From: Apostichopus japonicus
Lineage: Eukaryota; Echinodermata; Holothuroidea; Aspidochirotida; Stichopodidae
Length of the DNA: 64,000 nucleotides
Reading direction: 5' to 3'
Assembly: GCF_037975245.1 (NCBI RefSeq)
Contig: NC_092581.1
Coordinates: 7,655,501-7,719,500, forward strand
Shown: in pieces, positions 22,352 through 34,362 of the stretch
Layout of the letters: the number at the start of each line of letters is the position of its first letter
How positions within the stretch are numbered: position 1 is the first letter of the stretch
Translations under genes and position numbers: made by a program
Notes under the pieces: model-generated
Database searches by the model: none
Told to the model about the DNA's origin: nothing
The model's input: only the letters and a program-made list of their open reading frames with translations

Positions 22352-24858
22352 CACTGGCGGATCCAGGGCCATTGTTTGGGAGGGGCCAAAGTGGCATTAG
22401 AGTGATATGGGGAGGGGTCTAAGGGGAGGGGGTGCCCCCCTCCCCTTTGGAACATTTTCTATTTCTGAATGCCCTCAGATGCAATTTGGTGCGACAAAAG
22501 TGTACAATGGTGATGTTAATTTACTTCTAAAAAAAAATGTTTCCCAGGTGTAATTTTCTAAAATATTTATAAAACAAAGTTGAGATCATCTTTCTCAAGA
22601 AATTTGATTTCTCATAGGTTATAAATTTCTTACAATCAGCCTGTAACTGCAAAATGGTGTTAAACTGTAAATCCTCATGCTCATACATTTACATAGCTCC
22701 CAACTCTTGAAAAGGCAAATGCTGGTCCACGCCACGAATCGCCGTCCTGGGGAGGGGTATAAGGGGAGGGGGTATCCCCCTCCCCTTTTGAATTTTTTTT
22801 GGAATCCTGGTGATGCCTACATGTAAAATGGTGGCACTTAGAAAGGCTTTTGTCACCCAATATTTTCTGAGAAATATGCATTTTTTTGTGTGTAACATCA
22901 ATAAATTGAATAGTATACAAATAATGAATGGTTATGAGTGCAATAGTGCAAATATTTCATGAGTTGAAAGGAACAAATTTGCGCCTCGTTGAATGAAACA
23001 AATTACCATTCATTATTTGTTTTATACAACACCTTCAAATTTGGATATAATTGGATGTAAAATGCACTCATGCAACAGATTGTTTTGAACAGACAGGATT
23101 CTCTGCTCAAAAAGTGCTACCAAAAAAGTATAACGCATGGTTCTATCATCATAGCGTGCAATAGAGCGGATTTTGCATGCAATCGACGAGCAATTGACCA
23201 ATCAAATCGTCCCCGTTCTGGCGTAGTGACGAATGTTCAAACTGTGAGTTTTGAGAAAACGCGCTCTAAAGACTTTCATATTTTGACTTTAGTATAGCGT
23301 AACTAAAAGAGGATCTTTTTTACCGAAAGTTGTCAATATTTTAAATATAACAAATAGAACTTTGAGTTCTCATGTTAGATTGCTGAAATTTCTTACATAG
23401 TAGTAATTTTAGTGTAAACATTTTCGTCGTTATGTCATGTCATTTTCAGTTAATTTTAGACATTCGCAACACATTGATCACTGTGCTAGAACTAAATTTT
23501 GAGGTTTCGTCCTGTCACAGACTTGTATTCGTCACTTTTGTGTGTAGTAGCCATAGGGTACACCGTGAATGTTCACTGTCACATGGGGAGAGGAAGGGGG
23601 GGGGGTTAGGTGGAATAACCTTACGATAGAAGAAAATAATCGAAGGGGTGGTACATTGGTCTTATTAATTTTAAAAAGAATGTCCACGGTTTACTTAAAT
23701 GTATAAAATAGACAAGGAATGGGTTATATGCAGGTATCAACATACGTGTTTTAGTATGTTTTTCTTGAGTGACATGGATGGAGTCGTATATGACGAGGGG
23801 AGGTGGTATATAGGGCAAGGAGAGCCGGCTGTTGAAATGGTGGTATATTGGTCTTATTAATTTAAAAAGAACGCCCACGTTTTGTTGCAATGTATAAAAT
23901 AGACAAGGAATTTGTATGGGTTATGGGCGGATGTAAGTGTTTTAGTAAGTGTTTCTTGGGTGAAATGTAGGGTGTCGGATAGAGAGATGTTGAGGTAGGG
24001 AGGGCAAGGAGAGCCGGCTGCTGAAAGGGTTATATATTGGTCCTATTTATTTTAAAGAACCCCCACCATTTTCTATAATGTATAAAATAGACAAGGTATA
24101 TGATGAAATGTGAACACATGCATTTGCAAAAATAATAGTTCCAGTGGCGTAATCGGAACTCTTATAAAGTACACAGACTACGGAAAATTGTGTGCAATTC
24201 TTCATTTTCAAGTTAGTGTATTACGTGAAATGTCTCTGACGATAGTTTCGAAGTATCCTTCAAACGCTTTGGGAAGCTATTCCACTATACTATCCCCTTA
24301 AACGGAATGTGAAATTTTATTACGCTCACAGGCACATTCATAATAACCAACCCAACAACTGTGCAATTGTTCAAGTGTTTCCAAGTTGTACTATAGTATG
24401 TTGTTCCTTCTTTTTATTTCCTTCCAGTATACATATAAAAAAATTCTTACGCTCACAGGCACATTCATAATATCCAACCCAACCTCGTGTGAATCCTCAG
24501 ATTTAAAGAAGGAAATAACTGTGCCATTGTTCAAGTGTTTCCAAGATGTACTGTAGTATGTTGTTCCTTCTTTTTATTTCCTTCCAGTATACATATAAAA
24601 ATTATAGAGAGGAGTCATATAACACCTCAACAAGAAGAATAACTCATATAAAAGTTTTTTTGCGAATTGCGGGTCAGTTGGGAGCTCTGCATTTAATTTT
24701 AAACCAGAAAACGAAAAGGTTTAGACTAGTCTACCACTGCTATTCCTCTCGATTTTTTTAATTTCCAATCATATGATTTAGCGGATGTTCGGAAACACTT
24801 TTTGGCTCACCTTTGGGGGGCCATGGCCCCCCTTGGCCCCCCCTTGGATCCGCCAGTG
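22352..24858. mobile_element. hAT-like non-autonomous transposon, 2.5 kb
   Basis: It starts CACTGGCGGATCC and ends GGATCCGCCAGTG, flanked by AGTGCAAA on both sides (22344-22351 and 24859-24866), a perfect 8-bp target duplication. The site is a second copy of the unit interrupted by the neighbouring MITE. It holds no transposase-like frame. Internally it has two or three copies of an ~190-bp repeat (from about 23640, 23836 and 24022) and a duplicated ~125-bp block beginning TACGCTCACAGGCACATTC (24321 and 24448). Confidence 0.88.
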
Positions 24859-24866
24859 AGTGCAAA

Positions 24867-27779
24867 TCGTTATACCTCGGGTGTTGCACTCCCTACAATC
24901 AAGCCATAGTGATCCGCGTTACGGAAAACGGACGAAGAGTAGAACATGGAAAACGGGATTTCAATGCAGTCGTAAGAAAGAAAACTGAAACGGATGAAAT
25001 AACACGGAAAAAAACCTTGTCACTTGATCATTTTAAACTTTTTTTTAAAAAACCCACTATTTGTAGAGAAAGCCGACTTTCGAGTATCTAGAACTAGCGC
25101 CCTTTTCTGAGCTGTGTTAATAAACACACGGTATACGCTTTAGTGAGCGAGAAAACGCTAACTTGTGGGTAAATACAGAGTTACATGATTTTTGTTATTT
25201 TCTATTGTGTATGAACATGTGTTTGCCAGCGGTATGGAAGATAAACACGTGATCCCTAATATATTTTGTTAATTTCTAGAGAACGGAAAAACAGGGAATG
25301 TGACATATTTACAAACGGAATTTCAAGTTTAGGAAGTGGATAAATTATGGCTTTACCCTACACTGTAGTGTAAGACGATCAGTATTGTAGGTATCAACAT
25401 TTACATCGCAATACATTAAATATTGCGCAATGTATAGAAGCAGGTGATACCGCGTGGTTATTACATGATAGGCGATCATTGGCTCGTTTGCAAAAATCGT
25501 TACTCATTTTAGCTAAAAGAGTTACTCGTTTTGCAAAGCAGCCAACAATAGAAATCGGCCGGAGAGAAACTTCATCAGAATATGAGCTATTGGTAACAAG
25601 GACTCGCCTGAAGACTACAACGGTCGATTTCACGATCAGTCTTGTAAAAGTGTCTTAGTTCTTTCTCCAAGATATGCCAAGGATTCTCACGAGGCGATCT
25701 TTTAGTTTTCTGCAACTTCTGCTAAATTTAACTAATGCAGCTGAATAATCCAACAACGCATTGGGGTATATCGCTATAGTTAGACAACCATATGCGTTAC
25801 ACATACATACACTTCTGCCCGCACTTTCGACACTTGGGGGAGGGCAGGTTTTACAAGGTTCACCTAGACTTCCTTTATAACCCGAGGTTCACACTGTCCC
25901 CCTCCCACTTTCCTGGTAGGCCTATGCTATTTCCCTTTTAATCTTGTGCTTTTTTCCCCTTAGTTTAGGAGATTAAGAAATATCATGAAGAAAGTCAGCA
26001 ACATTAAACATTTTAGTCAATAGATCATATATATTCAAATCAAGGGTAAACCTTAATGTTATTTAATTATAGCAATAGATTGCATTAATTCACTTTTCAT
26101 TTCGCTTCCATATACATAAAATATCATGCACTTAAAATTGACAAGGATTGAGTGGATTGTGTATTGAAAGATAATAGGTTTCCGGACGTAAGTTTATGTT
26201 TATTTTGTTCCCGTTTTTACACGTATACATGATGGTACGATAACGAATATGTGTCTCCTTATATACTGCTGATTGTGCGCAATCCACTCATTGTGAGGTT
26301 ATTAGGTTATGCAAATACGTATCTTCACTATCTGAAAAGAATCATAATCAGTAATAATAAACATGTGTAAGCTAGAAACGTCTCAAATGGAAAAAAAATA
26401 TTATTATTAATAATTATCATTTCAAATTGCATTCCTAAAATCATAATGAAAGTATGAATGAAGAATGAACACAACAAAAGGAACACACAAGTTCATTTTA
26501 TATGTCTTGAAGGAAAACAAAAGTTATATACAGTCTAATCATCTTTAACGTTAATGTCTTAAACACATTTGCTAAATAATATATGTATAAGAGCTTCCTT
26601 AAATAATAGTAACAAACAGATTACACGAGAAAAGGCAACCATGTGGACAATCTTCATTTAATTCCCATTTCATTAAGTACGAAGATAGTGCATATAATCC
26701 CCATTAGAGTTTAACCACATGGGTATAAAGGGCATATAAACGCAATTATCAGATCAACCGTTTCCTCCAATATTTTATACTCAACACATGTCAATTAATC
26801 ACAGCTGTGAATGCATTGGAGTAGATAGCAAGCTCGTCTCCGCATGAGGCCAAGCCCTTTTGCGAATCCTGAAATGAGCTCCTCAAGAATAAAAACACTT
26901 TCTCAATTCCGTCTACTTAATTTGCTCAATAACGAGACGTCGAAATAAAAAATCATTTGCACAATAGTTTCAAAAAGCTTTGACATCATGATGATAATAA
27001 AGGTTGACAAGACAAGCCGCATCGATGATTCTTTGGTAAAAAGAGTGAAATGGATGAGTTTTGAATACAATCAACTTCACTTCTAAAGAGTTCGTTTATA
27101 GCAGCGTGTTCGGTATAAGACTGAGAAATTTCAGATGGTATTTTATTTTAAAGAACCCAATGTGATATTAACCTTAGGATTGATCCTTGTAAATAAAAGT
27201 GTCTGCACTCATTGTTTGGGCCTCCCACACATAGATCAATTAAAATGTAATAAAAAACGATATCGGTATCTAATGGTATGACATGAAAAACCTTAATCTT
27301 AATAGTTTATTTTGAAATTTTGGTCAAGGAAAGTAAAAATCTCAGCAAAAAACCGATATGGGAAAATACGCATTTCAAGTTAAACAACTGAAGTTCTAGT
27401 CATCTCCAACGTCAAACTTTCTACATAAACAGTCCAAACTTAAATTCTAAATGTCAGAAAACATATTTTGAGATAAAACTGTCAAACACTGCGGATAAGT
27501 AATTTCGTTATAAAAAGCCGCAATTTCACAAGTGTGGTGGAAATAGTACAAAAAATATGTGATAGTTTCAGATAAAACCGTCGATACTTGTTCCTACTTA
27601 TTCGTTTTTTTTTTGTTCTTTTGCAAAGACAAAAGGAATCTATACGATGGTGATAGTGTGTATATGTACGATTGTGTGTGAGTTTGTGTATGTATGTGAT
27701 GCCCTTGGCACGGTAACTTACAACGTACATACATAGTGGATTAACTTCGTACTAAGTTGGTATGTTGATTTTAGTTAAA
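24867..27779. other. Intergenic, no gene recognised
   Basis: A+T-rich. 24867-24910 holds the rest of the interrupted short repeat unit (TCGTTATACCTCGGGTGTTG). Several short frames, including 25394-25633 and 27482-27730 on the minus strand, show no domain. Nothing else supportable. Confidence 0.4.
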
Positions 27780-28460
27780 GGACCCTACCGTGTTACATAG
27801 AAGTCAGTAATGACATGAGGTCACCATTATTAAGGATAGATGAACTTCATATTTATAGTGTGTAGATCCAGCTTGGTGAGCAAAATAACCGTGTTGTTTT
27901 CTATGGGGGCCAAAGGTTATTGAGATCACCAAATTTTAAAGTATAGAAATCTTGCAAACTCCATACCTTCGAAGTATACTTGGCATGTGGACTCAATTTA
28001 GTGAGTAGAAAGCCCTATTGTTTTCTACGGAGTTCAATGATCATGCGAGGTCACGAGAGGTCAGAGTCAGAAAACCTTGATAACTCTAAAACTTGCAACA
28101 GAGTACTTTATAGGTAATAATTGGACCAACCTCGGTGAGTACTATTGTTTTCCAAAGAGTTCAAAGGTTATTTGAGGTAACCAAAGGTCTGAAACGCTTA
28201 TTTACACAAAGACTCCAAAGGCCAAGCTTGGTTGCCGCATACTTAGCAGGTGGATGCAACTTTGTGTTTGTCGTATAGAGTTCTAAGGTCATTTGAGGTC
28301 AACATAAGTGAAATTATGAAAACATAGTAATGCATAATGGCTCCAAAATAGCTTAACCCTTTTACACTATTGGAGTGTGGATCCACCATTAGTGGGTGCA
28401 AGAAGTCTATAGTTTTTCTGTGGCAGTTAAAATGTCATTTTTAAGCTCACCAGGTCAGTG
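27780..28460. repeat. Degenerate ~125-bp tandem repeat with nuclear-receptor-type half sites
   Basis: A block TTGTTTTCTA...AAAGGTTATT-GAGGTCACC recurs at about 27893, 28018, 28144, 28266 and 28411 (spacings 125, 126, 122 and 145 bp). One copy has AGGTCA-TTTG-AGGTCA (28286-28301), a perfect DR4 arrangement. It lies just 3' of the receptor gene. Whether the half sites function is unknown. Confidence 0.7.
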
Positions 28461-28911
28461 TCTGGAATTTATAAATCAATTGGTTCAGCTTTATAAGCTT
28501 ATACTGGCCATTGACAAGTTCTTAAAATAATAACTCTTTTTGATTGATGAAAGAGGAATATATTCCAACCATCCTGGCAAAGTTTGCAATCAATTATTTA
28601 AACTTTGAATCTCAATATGAACACATTACAGTCAATTGTCTTTAGTTTAAGGTTAAAAATCGAATCCCTGCAATTCAAGGTGAAAACAATAAAGTATACT
28701 ACGAAGAAAAACAAAACATTTTGCTGCCAGTATACAACTATGACGTCATACCTGTTTTTTACTTATGGAACATTCTGTGACAATTTCAGTAATTGTTGCT
28801 TACAAATTTTATCAGGATGTTGAGCTTATGTTCCCTCTTTATCAGTCAAACTTAAATGTTCCCCTGGGCTATCTTTTTAACTGATTCTGACTTGAGCAGA
28901 AACACCATTTA

Positions 28912-29856
28912 TTAACAGTTTTCTTCTATGTGTGCTGAGTTATTAATAACGTCATTCAAACCATCAGCTAGTAGTACTTTTCTATTGCCATGTTCTACGT
29001 CTGCGCTATTACTTACAGAGTTGGCAAATATTACAGTATTTTTTCTATTGTCTTTTTCTGGATCTGTTGTCTCAAACGTTTGTCTGATTTTCGGATCATC
29101 GGGAGTTTTCAAGAACCCAACTCGGTTGTTGATATGCATTGAACTTCTTAATTTCCCGTTCTTCTGAGAGTTCTTCAATTCGGCGTCGAACGGATGATTG
29201 TTCTGTAAATTAATATCTCTTTGATTCGCATTATTATTTTGGTTTTTGCTGTTGTTCGTAACACTATTTCCACTAATAGTTGTAACATGTAATGGTTTGT
29301 GATCGTCTGATACGTAGGACGGATTAGTGGCAGGAGCAACACGTATTGACCCTGATTGCACTGGCACGTGGGACGGACTTTCGCTGCTATGATTCGTTGT
29401 CCTGTTCAATGAATTCCTCGTATTTGCCCTAATTCGAGTTTGAGTAAATATGTGCATTTCTTCATCGTCTACGAAGTATAATGCATATATTTTTACAGCA
29501 AATAAACAGATTAGAGCAACAGTTGATTGAATTATTAAGCCCAGAGCAGTGTAGGATGCTTTGAATCGTGCTTCAGCAGCCGTATAATAGGCAGGTGAGA
29601 AGGTTGCGTATACAACAAGAGTACTGAAAACGCAAAATGTAATAAAACGCGTTTCGTTGTAATTGTCGGGTAGTTTGCGCGTCATAAATGCGTACACGCA
29701 ACAAACGAGTACTACAGTAACGTCCCAGAGCGTGATCCCGACAGAGGAAATGATACTGTCTGCACAAGACAATTCTACAAGTGGTTTATCATCAAATGGC
29801 ATTAGTACTTCTACTTCGGGTGGCGTAATAATTGTCCATATCAAGCTCCATGTCAG
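28912..29856 (-). CDS. Class C receptor (mGluR-like), exon 4: TM4-TM7 and tail
   Basis: Acceptor TTTCAG at 29859-29857, stop TAA at 28914-28912; residues 711-1024. It completes TM4, then E-P-P-like I-T-P-P-E-V (the mGluR E-P-P block), an extracellular loop Cys, TM5, ICL3 R-K-L-P-D-N-Y-N-E-T-R-F (family consensus N-F-N-E-A-K), TM6 and TM7. In TM6 the tryptophan of the family W-L-A-F-x-P block is Tyr (V-Y-A-T-F-S-P). In TM7 the P-K-x-Y motif reads V-K-I-Y. The roughly 170-residue cytosolic tail is rich in Asn and Ser, without a clear Homer or PDZ motif at its end (...EENC). AATAAA overlaps the stop codon. Confidence 0.93.
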   Translation of the reverse strand: MTWSLIWTIITPPEVEVLMPFDDKPLVELSCADSIISSVGITLWDVTVVLVCCVYAFMTRKLPDNYNETRFITFCVFSTLVVYATFSPAYYTAAEARFKASYTALGLIIQSTVALICLFAVKIYALYFVDDEEMHIFTQTRIRANTRNSLNRTTNHSSESPSHVPVQSGSIRVAPATNPSYVSDDHKPLHVTTISGNSVTNNSKNQNNNANQRDINLQNNHPFDAELKNSQKNGKLRSSMHINNRVGFLKTPDDPKIRQTFETTDPEKDNRKNTVIFANSVSNSADVEHGNRKVLLADGLNDVINNSAHIEENC

Positions 29857-30459
29857 CTGAAATAAAATAAAATATAATATCATGTCATATCATATCCTTT
29901 AATTTCACGTCACGTCACATCACATCATATCATATCATATCATAAAACAGAAAAAAAGGTAAAAAGATTTGAAATCGTAAAGTTGCTGTAAGACCTCCCA
30001 GAAAATGACAACATCATAGAATGGTTCCTTTTTCTTTCTTGGCAACAGCTCACGCAACCAAGGGCGTACATTTTGCATTTTTCAAATGTGCTTGAAGAGC
30101 TATTTCGTGACCGATAAGCTTTTTTTGAGACCAACTTTAGTGACCGACCGAGCAACGTTCCGGGGCGAGGCCGCCGGATGAGGACAATTTGTTAGCCTAA
30201 TATTACCAAAGTATGGAGAATGTAGAAGAAGGGAGAGAAATAGTGTTTTCTGATCCATGGGTGTAACACCACGTTAATTCGCCCCCACCCCCAATTTTAA
30301 GACCAACTTGGCATGGATTTGAAACCGACTTTTGATTTTCACTGTGAGTGTGACAACCCCCCCCCCCTCACCCGATGTACGCTCTGCACCTAACTCTCCC
30401 CTTTCTTGATTGCTATGTCACAGCATGTGGCTTTGAGTACAATCACAAATAATACTCAC
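29857..30459 (-). other. Intron 3 of the receptor gene
   Basis: 603 bp, GT-AG. It contains a CATAT/CACGT-type pentanucleotide microsatellite at about 29880-29943 and a C-run at 30358-30367. No exon-like frame interrupts it. Confidence 0.85.
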
Positions 30460-31640
30460 AGGTATGGCAGTGATCGTAAATGTCAAGACCATTTGAAACG
30501 CAGGACTAATGAACTTGGGTCTCCTGGCAGACTTGCGACCCGCATGGAATATCCTATATAACCGAATCGTCTTTGTGCAGAGCGGGATATAAATGAGCGA
30601 TGTAGCTAAGACCGGGCCGATTCTGCGCAAAACACACGTGACACTTCTTGGCGGCAACCCATTGACTAATGCGACGATGTAAGCGAGATAAATCCCGGTA
30701 AAAATGACATAGCACAGTTCTCTACTCGAGGCTTTAATGAGAGGTTCTTCTCGATTCTTGACGTAAACTGCCACAATTATATTTGTGAGAATTAGACCAG
30801 TTGATGAGAATACCACAACCACTACACCAAGGATGTTTTCGGTCAAGGAATCTTTTGGATCTATAGGTGCACAAGCAGTCAAATTAGAGTCCTCCAGTGG
30901 CCATCCGAAAATTAACGCCGTAGCGTTTACACAAGATGTGCACTTCGTACCATTGTCAGTTACAATCTCGTCCACATCACATCGAGTGCAGGTCCAACAA
31001 CATGCGTTTTCTGGGACGGTGTTTTGCCTCTCCCCTATACCACAGGGTTCGCTACAAATCGATATCGGGACGCCCGTTTCCTTGTCTCGCTTTCTGAATT
31101 CGCCCACATACCATGGAATGTCGACCTCGATGGTGAGTCCCATCCCACCTTCATTGAATATCCATTTCCCGACATCAACAAATTGATAATTGCCATCTAT
31201 GAGTTGTAAGTTACGCACTGAATATTTTCCCTGAGAATCTCCGTTGTTAAGGAAGTGTACTTTGCCATTCGCTTTACTGTCCACTTCAACATTCAAGATA
31301 TATTCCTTCAGTGTTGAGCCATTCACGTATAACATATCGTCACAAAGCCTTGTGGGCGTTTCTGGACAAACTTCTTTATGCAAATTGTCCAATGCAAATG
31401 CCAACGCATTAACACTATCGATCACGAGAGTTTCGTGTGTCGGCGAATCAGATGCGTCCATGCTATCAAATGGTCTGCATTCGTTATTGATACTAAGGGT
31501 TTTTGTTTCATTCTCACATGACCCGTAAGCATCAATAAAGTCCTCGAGCCATGGGTTCTCGCTGGTGGACCTTTCAATGGAACGAAAATATTGATCGTAA
31601 TCTGGCAGATTTCCAGAAAGCGGGAGGACCGTGAAACATC
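30460..31640 (-). CDS. Class C receptor (mGluR-like), exon 3: distal flytrap, cysteine-rich domain, TM1-TM4
   Basis: 1,181 nt. It takes up the split codon from exon 2 (phase 1) and ends in phase 0; acceptor CTAG at 31644-31641, donor GTGAGT at 30459. Residues 317-710. It holds the rest of lobe 2 and lobe 1 return strands; a nine-cysteine domain at about 512-573 with the hallmark C-C-W-T-C-x-x-C; TM1 from about 586; then the family motif S-S-R-E-L-C-Y; TM2, TM3 and the start of TM4. In the segment aligned with mGluR1 C-D-A-M-K-P-I-D-G, this protein reads C-D-D-M-L-Y-V-N-G, so the lysine that binds the glutamate side chain is Leu (residue 420). Confidence 0.95.
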
Positions 31641-33479
31641 CTAGATGAAGAAGAATGAGAAGAAAAATAATCAAGTTAAAAAAACAAAGGAAATAAAATC
31701 ATGCACTATGTTTCTAACATATACATTTTGTCACTCCCAGATCAAAGTGAACATTCAATAAATATAACAGCGCGAACAGATAGGTGAAATCCCAAACGCC
31801 TGATAAATGAATAATTGACTGCATGACTCTAAAATATCAATATCATTCCACAATATTGATATATTGAACATATTCATCTCTAATCAATGGGATATTTTTT
31901 CCCCTTAAAACAATAAATCCTTTGAGGGTATTTAGACAGAAAGATTGTTTTATTGTACGAATAGATCTGTTGCCCCAGTACGCAGAGCAAACACACATTC
32001 CGATGTCTAGGCCCAATATTGTGTATGCCACACTGAGGTCATATACGAACACACGACCATGCCTTTAAATATGGAATCTCACTTTAAAGGGCTTTGTACA
32101 TCAAACGGAACACAAAAGCCAAAAGGAAACGCTTATTGCTGAAAATTCCTTTAACGTCATGTCAAATCATTTGACAAATTCACCGAGGGACTAAAAAAGT
32201 ACAGTTTTGAAGGGTTATATACGACAGTTGCTAATGGTTTCCTATTACGAGACTAAGACGTTCTTTACTTGTCCAATGTTATAAACTAGAGGTCTGACGA
32301 TGATAAAAATTATAGCCTGCTATTAACTAATTTTAGAGGAAGATTTGTGTGATCGAAGGTCGATACTTTCCCGTTTTAAACGATTTTAGAGGATTAAAGG
32401 AATACGATAACTTAAATAGTAATTCTGAGATCAAAGCCGGAAGTAAAAAGATATCAAGGGAAGGGGTATCACTTCTGTCTGTAAAGGTGGAGTCTACCCC
32501 ATCCCATCAGGAGACCAAAATGCGCGCGCTTGAATGGTTCGATTGAGTTTTTTCTATGGTATGAGCGTGTTGTCACCATCGTTTTTGCCTTGTTTGCTAA
32601 CATTGTTACTTTTCTGAATTGTCGTTCATAAAATATCAGCAAGTTGCCAATGAAAATTTATAAGTCGTTATTGCTTAGTGGAATATATTCGTAAGAATTA
32701 GAATTTCGATTCTTAATCATTTATTCGATTGCCATATTTAACTAAAACAGCGAAAACCACTATACTCTAAATAAGAAACACATAGAGTATAGTATTCACG
32801 GTCCGTGCAAATTCACACTATAACCACGTGTTGTAGCTAATATTAGTACGATGTTTACAAGACTCTTGGTTTGATCGATCTTATTGCAGAAATAGATAAT
32901 GTAACTTATCTTTTATCATGTTATGGATAATGTCCCGTTCAGTTGTGTGTGTGATATATGCAGACTTATCATCGACCTAACTTTCTTTCTGCTAAACCCA
33001 TAGTGTTTGCCATGAATTTTCGTCGTTGCTTTCTCTATTGCCAGATTCTCCCATATGCCTTTAATATTTCAAATTGGCGTTACAATCCCTTAATAGGAAT
33101 TGAATTCCACCACCCATCGAGACTCATCATTTTAGTCCTTGGATGGAAATTAGTGGTAAAGAGAGCTCACTCATTCTATTTTAGTTATATTTTACTGATA
33201 ATGTGCTATTCTAACTCTGTCAGTATACAGTTAATCAGGTTAGCACCTTGTACAGATGTTAATGGAAGAAAAATACCTAACATCACGCAAAGAAACAATT
33301 ATGATACCAAAAGTAATCCATGGCGCTGCAAATCTCATTCCAATATGTGGTTACACGACGGCTCTGATGCCATCGCTACAGAGGCACATCGACAAACAAC
33401 ATCACCAAGTCGTAGTACATGAACCGTACGGTCTATGTGGAGCTTACCACACACATTTTGGAACCTTTGATTTTCATTT

Positions 33480-33915
33480 TCTACGTGACCTTTGACATTT
33501 GACGATAATACGATATAAACATTGAGAGTCATTTGTTTCCACTTGGGTGTGTCATATTCAGCCATGTTGTCGTTTTGGCGTGAACGTAATAACCCAAATG
33601 AACAACCTTTGAATTACGACAATTGACTCTACGACGTCATCGTTTACGATCTCAACATCCAAGCCTAGGCAAATACCTACAAAAGCATATTATGAAACAG
33701 GTGTGAGCGACCCAGCGTTGGACTAGTTTGACCTTTGATCTTCACATTACCATTGACCTAATTATGTTAATACGATCTAAACATATAAAGTCTGCTTTCT
33801 TCTTACATGGGTTTCGCCCATTTTGTCGGGTATGCTCGTAATGCTCTTTTGCTTTGAAATAAGACCTTTGACTTTTGACCCAAACATGACATCAGTCACT
33901 TAGGCACATATAGAG
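33480..33915. repeat. Diverged ~240-bp repeat with TGACCTTTGAC words
   Basis: TGACCTTTGACATTTGAC at 33486, TTGACCTTTGATCTTCAC at 33728 and GACCTTTGACTTTTGACC at 33863 each start blocks that share further words (ACGAT(A/C)TAAACAT, CATGTTGTCG/CATTTTGTCG). TGACCT-T-TGACC is a DR1-like nuclear-receptor arrangement; no function can be claimed. Confidence 0.5.
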
Positions 33916-34129
33916 ATGGCGCTGTGCTCTATAGATGAGAGGACAGAATAATGCAGCGAAAGTTGTACGAGCTCGCTGACAACCCACTATGTTCGTCTGC
34001 GGACGTGAATCAGCAGCTTCAGTTCAGGCCCTGCAGCTTTCGTTCACGAACATGGTGAAGGTCCTGCATCTGTTGTTCACGGATGTTGTGGATCTCTCGT
34101 TCGCTGACCTTTTGTAGCTATCGTGTATG

Positions 34130-34362
34130 CACCAATCCTCTGAGACCTCTGGGTTACTGCTCCGAGGTCCCTGGTTCGAATCCCTTCTCTACCGCTTTTG
34201 AAACTGGGGCTTGATCCCTGGCGATCCCTGGGGGCACGGTATGCCAGGTACTGTGGCTTCTGACTGGCGGCCCAGCAAAGGCATGCTTATAGGGATCGCC
34301 ACAAATTAAGGGCTGGATAGCTCAAAGGTAAATGGTTCGAATCCCGTTGTAGCCGTAAATTA
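34130..34362 (+). mobile_element. tRNA-derived SINE-like remnants
   Basis: Two B-box-like sequences GGTTCGAATCCC at about 34170-34181 and 34336-34347; the second follows an A-box-like GATAGCTCAAAGG (about 34316). Between them, TGGCGATCCCT (34219-34229) and AGGGATCGCCA (34291-34301) form a perfect 11-bp stem around a 61-nt loop. Intact tRNA folding was not achieved, so these are SINE or pseudo-tRNA relics. Confidence 0.5.
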
